From positions 4,712,001-4,776,000 of the forward strand of contig NZ_CP119758.1 of the NCBI RefSeq assembly GCF_029323795.1: a DNA stretch of 64,000 nucleotides, written 5' to 3'. Made by a program: the position numbers and the translations under genes. Shown here one piece after another: positions 36,837 to 43,648 of this stretch (position 1 is its first letter; each line of letters starts with the position of its first letter). The notes beneath the pieces are model-generated. The model did no database searches and had not been told where the DNA came from. It saw nothing but the letters and a program-made list of their open reading frames with translations. This DNA is from Zobellia alginiliquefaciens (GTDB lineage Bacteria > Bacteroidota > Bacteroidia > Flavobacteriales > Flavobacteriaceae).

Positions 36837-36965
36837 TTAATGTCATTTGTAGAGGGATCAAATATAAAGACAGAAATTCTATTCTTTAGATAAAAAATAT
36901 GCTTTATTTTGTGCCATAGTCATTAAAAAATCCCCGCACAGGTGCGGAACAAAATTTACTCATTA

Positions 36966-38030
36966 ATGCAGTCCATAACAACCTCTTCTTACGCCGTACA
37001 TTTTAACCAACGAGCATACGACGCTTTAAATACCCATTTGTCCGGCAAGGTATATTCTAAAATTTTCATTATCGTAGACGAGAACACTCACGAGCATTGC
37101 CTTCCTGCATTTATGACCCAAATACAAGGGGATTATGATTTTGAAATTATAGAAATTGAATCTGGTGAAGAAAACAAGAATATTGACACTTGCACAGGAG
37201 TTTGGAGTGCCTTATCCGAATTGGATGGAGACAGAAAAAGCCTTGTTATTAACTTAGGCGGTGGCGTTCTTACGGATTTAGGTGGATTTGTAGCCTCAAC
37301 ATTCAAAAGAGGCATAGACTTCATTAATGTACCCACTACCCTATTATCTATGGTAGATGCTTCCGTGGGAGGAAAAACAGGTGTGGACCTGGGACCTCTA
37401 AAGAACCAAATTGGTGTTATCAATCAACCAGAAATGGTCCTTATTATAACAAGCTTCCTTAAAACACTTGAAGAAAGACAATTGCGTAGTGGTTTTGCCG
37501 AGATGCTTAAACATGGCCTAATCCAGAGCCAAGCATATTGGGAAGCTCTAAAAAATGTTACGGACTTCTTGAATATAGATGATTTAATCTACGATTCCGT
37601 TGTTATTAAGAACGAGGTAGTTCTTCAGGACCCAACAGAACAACACTTACGGAAAATATTAAATTACGGCCACACTCTAGGGCACGCTATTGAATCTTAC
37701 TTTCTTGAAAGCAAAACACATAAAACCCTATTGCACGGCGAAGCTATTGGCATAGGAATGATTCTAGAAGCCTACCTCTCCAAAGAACTACTTGGTCTTA
37801 CGAATCTAGAATTAGCGGATATTAAAAAAACCTTTCTTTCTCATTATGAAAAGGTGATTTTCAGCAAAGAAGATATTACCACCATTTTATCCCTATTGAA
37901 ATTTGATAAGAAAAATTCTCATGGCAATATCAACTTTGTCCTTATTTCCGCTATCGGAAAACCAGATATAGATATTAGAATTCCTGACGAAATGTACGAA
38001 GCTGCTTTTGCATACTACGCTGAAATATAG
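36966..38030 (+). CDS. aroB: 3-dehydroquinate synthase
   Basis: 354 residues from ATG 36966; a GTG at 36942 is also in frame. The NAD-binding segment is VINLGGGVLTDLGGFVASTFKRGIDFINVPTTLLSMVDASVGGKTGVD. Zinc ligands are in the GFAEMLKHG / NYGHTLGHAIE / LLHGEAIGIGM segments. Second step of the shikimate pathway. It is transcribed alone, divergent from proline dehydrogenase. Confidence 0.96.
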   Translation: MQSITTSSYAVHFNQRAYDALNTHLSGKVYSKIFIIVDENTHEHCLPAFMTQIQGDYDFEIIEIESGEENKNIDTCTGVWSALSELDGDRKSLVINLGGGVLTDLGGFVASTFKRGIDFINVPTTLLSMVDASVGGKTGVDLGPLKNQIGVINQPEMVLIITSFLKTLEERQLRSGFAEMLKHGLIQSQAYWEALKNVTDFLNIDDLIYDSVVIKNEVVLQDPTEQHLRKILNYGHTLGHAIESYFLESKTHKTLLHGEAIGIGMILEAYLSKELLGLTNLELADIKKTFLSHYEKVIFSKEDITTILSLLKFDKKNSHGNINFVLISAIGKPDIDIRIPDEMYEAAFAYYAEI

Positions 38031-38160
38031 TTACATATACTAATTCCCCTTGTTTGACAACTCTTTAGAAAATTCAGCGTAAAAAATACATAGTTTAGGT
38101 TCAGATTTATAATCCAAATCAATAACCACCTGAAATCAATCAGGTTAAAACCAACCTACT

Positions 38161-38490
38161 ATGCTACGTAAATTAGTCGATTACAAAAAATTAGATCACG
38201 ATCTGGCCGCATTATTAATCGAAACCTATTCTGATGGTTATGGTGATGATGATATTATAGTTTTCAAAAATCTAAAAGGCGAAACTATTGAGGCTGTTGA
38301 ACTGAAGACGAATGACACTATCTACCTTGTAAAAATTAGTAAGAGTCTTTCCAATTTCATTGCTAATTTTGAGGAAAATATTGAAAAGGAACTTGACAAT
38401 ACCCCGTCACAGCCCGTTTTAGAAGAAACGGATTCCATTAACTATGAAATGGATAATGAAGCTGAGCCTGATGCAGAAGATATAGATTAA
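38161..38490 (+). CDS. Conserved small acidic protein
   Basis: 109 residues, soluble and strongly acidic, with a structured N-terminal part (LRKLVDYKKLDHDLAALLIETYSDGYGDDDIIVFKNLKGETIEAVELKTNDTIYLVKIS) and a disordered C-terminal tail rich in D and E. It resembles a short protein found next to aroB/DinB in flavobacterial genomes, but I know no function for it. Confidence 0.7.
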   Translation: MLRKLVDYKKLDHDLAALLIETYSDGYGDDDIIVFKNLKGETIEAVELKTNDTIYLVKISKSLSNFIANFEENIEKELDNTPSQPVLEETDSINYEMDNEAEPDAEDID

Positions 38491-38499
38491 CCTATAACT

Positions 38500-39024
38500 T
38501 TAAACTTGATCAAGATAGCGCTCTCGTAATATATTGCGATGATACTTTTGGTGACCACAAATAACAAAACCCAAAGTAGCCACATCCCAAGGCAAGTTAC
38601 TGGCCACACCCTGTTTACCTAAAGTAACGGCATCAAAATTTTTATAAAGCGTAATGGTTGATTGCCTAACCGCCTTGTATTCTTCTATAATACTTTCCTT
38701 GGAGCGTGTTTCGGCGTTTGAATTAGGCGCATACAAATCTTGCTCAAACCCAGGCAAAGCGGTACTATCCCCCCTTGAGAACCGAAGTGAACGGTATTGA
38801 AAAACACGTTCGGAGTCAATAATATGCAGAAGCACTTGAGCAATGGTCCATTTTTCAGGTCCATACGCATAAGTCAATTTATCATCAGGGATATTCTCAA
38901 TAAATTTTGGAAAATTCTTTAACTGACCTTCTAACATTTCCAACAAATCAACATCCCCCAATACATCTATATAGGTCTTATAAAAAGGAATTGGTGGTAC
39001 AATTTTAAGTTCTGAAGTTCTCAT
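38500..39024 (-). CDS. DinB family protein
   Basis: 174 residues, a four-helix DinB/YfiT-like fold. His ligands occur in AQVLLHIIDSERVFQYR and GFVICGHQKYHRNILRERYL, a HX...HxxxH pattern that binds a metal in this superfamily. These are often thiol S-transferases or stress proteins; the substrate is unknown. It converges with the small acidic protein gene at 9 bases. Confidence 0.88.
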   Translation of the reverse strand: MRTSELKIVPPIPFYKTYIDVLGDVDLLEMLEGQLKNFPKFIENIPDDKLTYAYGPEKWTIAQVLLHIIDSERVFQYRSLRFSRGDSTALPGFEQDLYAPNSNAETRSKESIIEEYKAVRQSTITLYKNFDAVTLGKQGVASNLPWDVATLGFVICGHQKYHRNILRERYLDQV

Positions 39025-39096
39025 AGGTTTATAAAATAAAAATTCCCGAGCAGTAGAACCACCCAGGAATTTAAATTACTGTTTCCAAAGGCTGTA

Positions 39097-39576
39097 TTAC
39101 AATTCATTGAAAATTGTATGCATCAACCTCTTCTTGTCATTTATACTCTCTTCCAAAGAAATCATAGTTTCGGTACGGCTGATGCCATCAATATCATCAA
39201 TTCTAAAAATAATATTCTTAGCATGATTGGTATCTTTAGCTCTAATTTTACAGAAAATATTAAATTTTCCTGTAGTAATATGCGCTACCGTAACATTTGG
39301 AATTTGCTCTAAACGCTCCAAAACAAATTTCGTTTGGTGTGTTTTTTCTAAAAATATACCAACGTAAGCAATAAACGCGTAGCCTAATTTTACGTAATCC
39401 AATGTAAGAGATGAACCTTTTATGATACCTGCTTCCTCCATTTTCTTAACACGTACGTGAACCGTACCTGCAGAAATCAAGAGTTTTTTAGCTATATCTG
39501 TAAATGGAGTTCTGGTGTTATCTATTAACATATCCAGAATCTGGTGATCAATCTCGTCTAATTTTACTTTTCCCAT
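39097..39576 (-). CDS. Lrp/AsnC family transcriptional regulator
   Basis: 159 residues. The N-terminal winged helix is LDEIDHQILDMLIDNTRTPFTDIAKKLLISAGTVHVRVKKMEEAGIIKG. The C-terminal RAM ligand-binding domain is AFIAYVGIFLEKTHQ...VTVAHITTGKFNIFCKIRAKD. It senses amino acids and assembles into discs in known members. Target genes are not visible from the sequence. Confidence 0.94.
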   Translation of the reverse strand: MGKVKLDEIDHQILDMLIDNTRTPFTDIAKKLLISAGTVHVRVKKMEEAGIIKGSSLTLDYVKLGYAFIAYVGIFLEKTHQTKFVLERLEQIPNVTVAHITTGKFNIFCKIRAKDTNHAKNIIFRIDDIDGISRTETMISLEESINDKKRLMHTIFNEL

Positions 39577-39691
39577 TATGGTCGTGTTTTTGGCAAAAAT
39601 AAAAAATTAAGAAATATTACGCATTAAAAGTTGCATTTTTTTAACAAAAACGTAAAGATTCAATGGTTTTAAAAAATAATGCTCAAAAAAA

Positions 39692-40801
39692 TCAGGCTTT
39701 AACAAGCTGATAAAAAGACTGTTGCCTTAGTTCCTTTAAATCGTCTTCATTAAGGCAATCATATGTTTTATGGCCAAAATAGCCATCAAGACACCCTTTT
39801 TGCTCAATTCTCGGTACAAAACTTATCTTATTATCGCTCAACACCTCCTTATAAAGTACACCTATACTATCTCCGTTTACTAATTCTGAATTAAGTATCT
39901 GGGCGTTCTTGACCAACACATCAAAAAAGAGTTTTCCGTTTTCCGGAATATCAAAATAATCTTTCTGCTGAAATGCATCTATATTGTTTTGGGCAATAGT
40001 TGATACAGCTTCATACAGGGAGTAAAAAATATACTCTCTTGTTTTCTCTCGCCCATAATCTTCCGGATAATGACCAGATTCAAATAATATAGTAGGAACA
40101 TTCTGCATTTGAAAACTATCACCCACACAATTTGCATTAAAACCATCATCATATCTCCCCACCTGACCTGGAATCTTCTCTTGCAATAGCTTGTTCATTG
40201 CCACAATCAATTGCATGCTAACCCCACGAGTTTTAGAAATACTTCTTTCAGGGTCATGGGCCGGTGCCAAAAATGATACCGTCGCAGGCATGGGAGTCCT
40301 ACCTACATTAAATATGGTACGTTGATCATGTAAGTTGAAACAGTAATCTGGCTGAAAAGAATCAAAGACATTTCTTAACACCACACTTTCGGGTTGGGAT
40401 CTATTCTGAGCATCCCTGTTTAAGTCTATTTCATTTGCGTTTATTCTAGTATACGCTTCTGCTCCATCAGGGTTTAGAATAGGAATAATCAAAAGGGTAC
40501 AACTATTAAAAATTTGTAAGGCACTAGATGACTCCTTATTCAAAAAATTTACAAAATCTAAAACCGCTTTGGTTGTTGTAGATTCATTACCGTGCATTTG
40601 AGACCACATTAGAATTTTCTGTGATCCACTTCCTAATTGTATGCTTTTTATTTCGCGTCCTTGAACAGATTTTCCGATAGTTTTTATGGACAATGAATCT
40701 CTGTTTTTTTCCATAAAGTCTAGAACTTGACCATTAACAACATACCGACCACTGACGGATTTTTCCTTAATAGAATTATACTCAACCTGTGAAATACTCA
40801 T
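39692..40801 (-). CDS. M14 family zinc carboxypeptidase-like protein
   Basis: 369 residues without a signal peptide. Zinc ligands are His70 and Glu73 (SQMHGNESTT) and His158 (FNLHDQRT). Substrate carboxylate binding is by the NANEIDLNRD segment, and the catalytic Glu is at 241 (TILFESGHYPED). It is predicted cytoplasmic, possibly cleaving amide-linked small peptides or muropeptides. A perfect palindrome lies 43 bases upstream of its start, shared with the divergent XRE regulator. Confidence 0.88.
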   Translation of the reverse strand: MSISQVEYNSIKEKSVSGRYVVNGQVLDFMEKNRDSLSIKTIGKSVQGREIKSIQLGSGSQKILMWSQMHGNESTTTKAVLDFVNFLNKESSSALQIFNSCTLLIIPILNPDGAEAYTRINANEIDLNRDAQNRSQPESVVLRNVFDSFQPDYCFNLHDQRTIFNVGRTPMPATVSFLAPAHDPERSISKTRGVSMQLIVAMNKLLQEKIPGQVGRYDDGFNANCVGDSFQMQNVPTILFESGHYPEDYGREKTREYIFYSLYEAVSTIAQNNIDAFQQKDYFDIPENGKLFFDVLVKNAQILNSELVNGDSIGVLYKEVLSDNKISFVPRIEQKGCLDGYFGHKTYDCLNEDDLKELRQQSFYQLVKA

Positions 40802-40843
40802 TTTTATAATTGTTTGATGTTACAAAAGTAGCTCCATAATAAT

Positions 40844-40855
40844 TTACAATTGTAA
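40844..40855. promoter_or_regulatory. Palindrome TTACAATTGTAA, site 1
   Basis: A perfect 12-base palindrome in the 291-base region between the divergent M14 peptidase and XRE regulator genes, 43 bases before the M14 start. It is a candidate binding site for the XRE protein. Confidence 0.55.
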
Positions 40856-40908
40856 TCATAAAAATACACATTTGTAAACTAAAAATGTATTGAGATTGGT
40901 ATTGGTTG

Positions 40909-40920
40909 TTACAATTGTAA
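40909..40920. promoter_or_regulatory. Palindrome TTACAATTGTAA, site 2
   Basis: An exact second copy, 65 bases from site 1. Repetition of a 12-base palindrome in one intergenic region is unlikely by chance and points to a regulator. Confidence 0.55.
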
Positions 40921-41067
40921 TTCTTAAAACCAGCTTTTTTCTGCGGATAACAAAAACAACATTCAAAATACTATAAATCAAATATTTATACACAATCATC
41001 TAAACATTAAAATTTAATAAAATTGATGATTTTAGTTAATTTTAGACTATTTTATATTTCATTTTGC

Positions 41068-41075
41068 TATTTTTG
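41068..41075 (+). promoter_or_regulatory. -7 promoter element of XRE gene (TATTTTTG)
   Basis: A perfect TAnnTTTG, 17 bases before the XRE ATG. The -33 box is weak. The degenerate palindrome at 41088 lies just downstream, where bound repressor could block the promoter. Confidence 0.5.
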
Positions 41076-41087
41076 AACACACACGAG

Positions 41088-41099
41088 TTACAATGGTAA
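41088..41099 (+). promoter_or_regulatory. Degenerate palindrome overlapping XRE start codon, site 3
   Basis: TTACAATGGTAA differs by one base from the perfect palindrome at sites 1 and 2 and includes the ATG of the regulator (41093-41095). This is consistent with autoregulation. Confidence 0.45.
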
Positions 41100-41473
41100 A
41101 CACAACGGATTTTATAGACCGACTTAATGAATTATTGCGCTATTACGGCCTTTCCGCCTCTAGTTTTGCAGATAAAGTTAACGTGCAACGCTCAAGCATT
41201 TCACATCTTTTATCAGGACGAAATAAACCAAGCCTAGACTTTGTACTTAAAGTAATAAATGTCTTTCCTGAAGTTAATCTATACTGGCTTCTGAATGGAA
41301 AAGGGTCTTTCCCTTCTGATGCAAAAAAAGAAATTTCACAACCTAGCCCTTCAACTACTCAACAGAAAGACACTTTAGAATTACCAACAAAAACTATGTC
41401 CAAACCCGGAAAAAGTATTGAGAAGATTATTATTTTTTATTCCGATGGAAGTTTTGAAGCTTATGCCAATTAG
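41093..41473 (+). CDS. XRE family helix-turn-helix regulator
   Basis: 126 residues. The N-terminal HTH_3 domain (about 1-72, LNELLRYYGLSASSFADKVNVQRSSISHLLSGRNKPSLDFVLKVINVF) is followed by a conserved LYWLLNGKGSF and a linker, then a short C-terminal segment (IEKIIIFYSDGSFEAYAN). Such flavobacterial proteins are probably transcriptional regulators. Three palindromic sites upstream, including one on its start codon, suggest negative autoregulation and control of the M14 gene. Confidence 0.9.
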   Translation: MVNTTDFIDRLNELLRYYGLSASSFADKVNVQRSSISHLLSGRNKPSLDFVLKVINVFPEVNLYWLLNGKGSFPSDAKKEISQPSPSTTQQKDTLELPTKTMSKPGKSIEKIIIFYSDGSFEAYAN

Positions 41474-41489
41474 TAGGCTTAAAATTCAT

Positions 41490-41497
41490 TATTTTTG
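41490..41497 (+). promoter_or_regulatory. -7 promoter element of the lipoprotein gene (TATTTTTG)
   Basis: A perfect TAnnTTTG ending five bases before the ATG at 41503, in the gap after the XRE gene. The lipoprotein gene may have its own, nearly leaderless transcript. Confidence 0.45.
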
Positions 41498-41502
41498 CGG
41501 AG

Positions 41503-41880
41503 ATGATACAGAAAATAATCCCCATAGTCCTCGCTTTAGTTTTAATGACCTCTTGCTACAATCCGGATAGGAACTGCACTGATTTTAAAGACGGAAAATT
41601 TGCTTTCACCACCACAATAGATGGTGAAGAAAAAACCACTATTTTCCATAGAAATGGAGATTTGGAAATCGATTATTTTGATGGAAAAGCGGATTCAGCT
41701 TCCGTAAGATGGATAAATGACTGCGAGTATATCGTAAAAAAACTCAATCCCAAGAATAAATCCGAAGAGCAGTCCGTACACATGAAAATCCTTTCCACTA
41801 CTGAGGACTCCTATACATTTCAATACAATATCGTAGGAGAAAGTAAACATTCCCGAGGAACTGCAACAAGGACCGAATAA
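41503..41880 (+). CDS. Small lipoprotein of unknown function
   Basis: 125 residues. The signal peptide ends LALVLMTSC (Cys18). The mature domain is beta-rich (CTDFKDGKFAFTTTIDGEEKTTIFHRNGDLEIDYFDGKADSASVRWINDCEYIVKKLNPKNKSE), a small conserved flavobacterial family. Homologues are sometimes labelled topoisomerase IV by annotation error; nothing in the sequence supports that. Confidence 0.75.
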   Translation: MIQKIIPIVLALVLMTSCYNPDRNCTDFKDGKFAFTTTIDGEEKTTIFHRNGDLEIDYFDGKADSASVRWINDCEYIVKKLNPKNKSEEQSVHMKILSTTEDSYTFQYNIVGESKHSRGTATRTE

Positions 41881-42086
41881 GAACACAAAACCCTCAACAG
41901 ATTATTCCGCCTACCTTACATTTTAAAATCGACATTTTTTTACAAGGAAGAGTTCAAAAGAATAAAAAAAAACGAGGGCTTACAAGCGTTTTAAGACGTC
42001 GCAGCAATCCTTTCAACTTATATCCCATCCCTCCAAATAAGTAGCAACATAAATCCTTATACCACTAAACAACAGAACAGGACATA

Positions 42087-42114
42087 AAAAAACCGACTTA
42101 AGAAGTCGGTTTTA
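42087..42114 (-). terminator. Rho-independent terminator
   Basis: An eleven-base stem, AAAACCGACTT / AAGTCGGTTTT, followed on the minus strand by seven or more T, 21 bases downstream of the sterol-desaturase-like stop. The remaining 200 bases upstream to 41880 show no feature I can name. Confidence 0.9.
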
Positions 42115-42134
42115 ATTTCATACTATAAATATCC

Positions 42135-43091
42135 TTAGTTAGGCCTACTATAAACCACTTCCGGGCTTGTTTCCTTATGCTCTTTAAAAAGACGCTGTTG
42201 CTGCTTTACGGTGAGCGTACTACCATCTGGACTCCACCCTGGAGGTCCAAAAATATACATCAACTTATGCGAAAACTTTTTAGCCTTTTTAACATCGGCC
42301 CAAATATCTTTAAACTCATGAGTTAGTATAACTATTGGATTGTAAGATTGTGGAGCATGGATAACACCAAACTTAACCTCTACATCATCATCCAATTCTT
42401 TCCATGTTCCGAATATCTTATCAAAAATATTTAAAAACCCACCATGGTTCTTATCCAAATACTCTACATTCTGAGCATGGTGAACTTGATGCATGGTATG
42501 TGTGTTGAAAATCTTTTCAACCCATCCCATTTTAGGAACATACTGTGAATGCAACTGAAACTGCCAAAAAGACTCAATAGCTAGCGCAAAAATTACGACC
42601 TCTACAGGAAAACCTATAGCCGGCATCCACATATAGAAGAAGGGCTTGTACAAAAGCGTAAACCAACCGTTCCTAATAGCGGTACCCAAATTAAAATGGT
42701 CCGAAGAATGATGCACAATATGCGCCGCCCAAAGCAACCTTACCTCATGGTTGGCCCTGTGAAACCAGTAATATGTAAAATCATCTGCCAATTGACATAA
42801 AACAAATACATACCAAGCGTAACCAAAAGATTCATACCCCATAATATTTGTTCGCACCCCATCTACAATAGGGTTAAAAAACTCATAGGTATATGTAAAA
42901 ACCGTAATTAGAACCGTAATTTTAATAAGTGGACCCAATATTGCCGAACCTATACCCATTGCACCACTTGCCATAAAATCTTTCCACACATAGAGGTCTT
43001 TATCTCCATGGGTATGGCTATAAGTGATTTCCAGCAATATAAATGCTATAAAGCAGGGTACACCATAAACTAGGGGGTTCGTCAAGTCCAT
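42135..43091 (-). CDS. Fatty acid hydroxylase / sterol desaturase family membrane protein
   Basis: 318 residues from ATG 43091 (an upstream ATG at 43121 is less likely). It has four to five transmembrane helices and the tripartite histidine motif of di-iron membrane hydroxylases: HRANH, HHSSDH and HQVHHAQN. It hydroxylates or desaturates a lipid, for example a fatty acid, hopanoid or carotenoid. The substrate is unknown. Confidence 0.9.
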   Translation of the reverse strand: MDLTNPLVYGVPCFIAFILLEITYSHTHGDKDLYVWKDFMASGAMGIGSAILGPLIKITVLITVFTYTYEFFNPIVDGVRTNIMGYESFGYAWYVFVLCQLADDFTYYWFHRANHEVRLLWAAHIVHHSSDHFNLGTAIRNGWFTLLYKPFFYMWMPAIGFPVEVVIFALAIESFWQFQLHSQYVPKMGWVEKIFNTHTMHQVHHAQNVEYLDKNHGGFLNIFDKIFGTWKELDDDVEVKFGVIHAPQSYNPIVILTHEFKDIWADVKKAKKFSHKLMYIFGPPGWSPDGSTLTVKQQQRLFKEHKETSPEVVYSRPN

Positions 43092-43201
43092 ATTCAAACA
43101 ATTTTTTTGCAAAGATAGCATTAATAAGACCTAATCCGCATTAAGGCCATTATTTAAGACTATTACAACATAATCAATACAAATACTAAATTTTACAGGA
43201 A

Positions 43202-43633
43202 TCAATTTTTCTTATTTCGAAGCAATGCATTCTGTTCCTGCATGAGCTTTTCCAAACTAGCTAACAACTCAATATTTTTTGGTGTTTCAACTGTTTTGTT
43301 TTCAGGGTCTTCCGCCTTTGACTTAAAGCGATGAAACCCCTTTATAACCACAAATATGGTTAAGGCTATTATTAAAAAATCGATTAAAACTTCAAGCATT
43401 TCACCGTATCCAATAGCCACTTCCTGCACTTCACCTACGGCCTCCCGAAGAATGTATTTTTTATTGCTCAGCTTAACATCATCCGTCATTAATGACAATG
43501 GCGGCATTATAATTTTCTTGACCAGCGTATTGATCACATTATTAAAAGCCGTACCGATAATAATACCGATAGCCATATCGACCATATTGCCTTTAATGGC
43601 AAAATTCTTAAATTCCTGTACAAAGTTTTTCAT
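43202..43633 (-). CDS. mscL: Large-conductance mechanosensitive channel
   Basis: 143 residues. The N-terminal amphipathic helix and TM1 are FKNFAIKGNMVDMAIGIIIGTAFNNVINTLVKKIIMPPL, TM2 is MLEVLIDFLIIALTIFVVIKG, and a charged C-terminal helix bundle follows. It opens under membrane tension to release osmolytes during hypo-osmotic shock. It lies 15 bases after parC in the same direction. Confidence 0.96.
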   Translation of the reverse strand: MKNFVQEFKNFAIKGNMVDMAIGIIIGTAFNNVINTLVKKIIMPPLSLMTDDVKLSNKKYILREAVGEVQEVAIGYGEMLEVLIDFLIIALTIFVVIKGFHRFKSKAEDPENKTVETPKNIELLASLEKLMQEQNALLRNKKN

Positions 43634-43648
43634 AATAGATTCTGCACT

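Noticed and set aside
40801-41093. Riboswitch or small RNA gene in the M14/XRE gap
   Set aside because: The region is very AT-rich and explained by palindromes and a promoter element. No stable structured RNA was seen.
41503-41880. Topoisomerase IV annotation for the small lipoprotein
   Set aside because: It has a lipoprotein signal and a 107-residue beta-rich domain with no topoisomerase motif. The real parC/parE genes are at 43649-48290.
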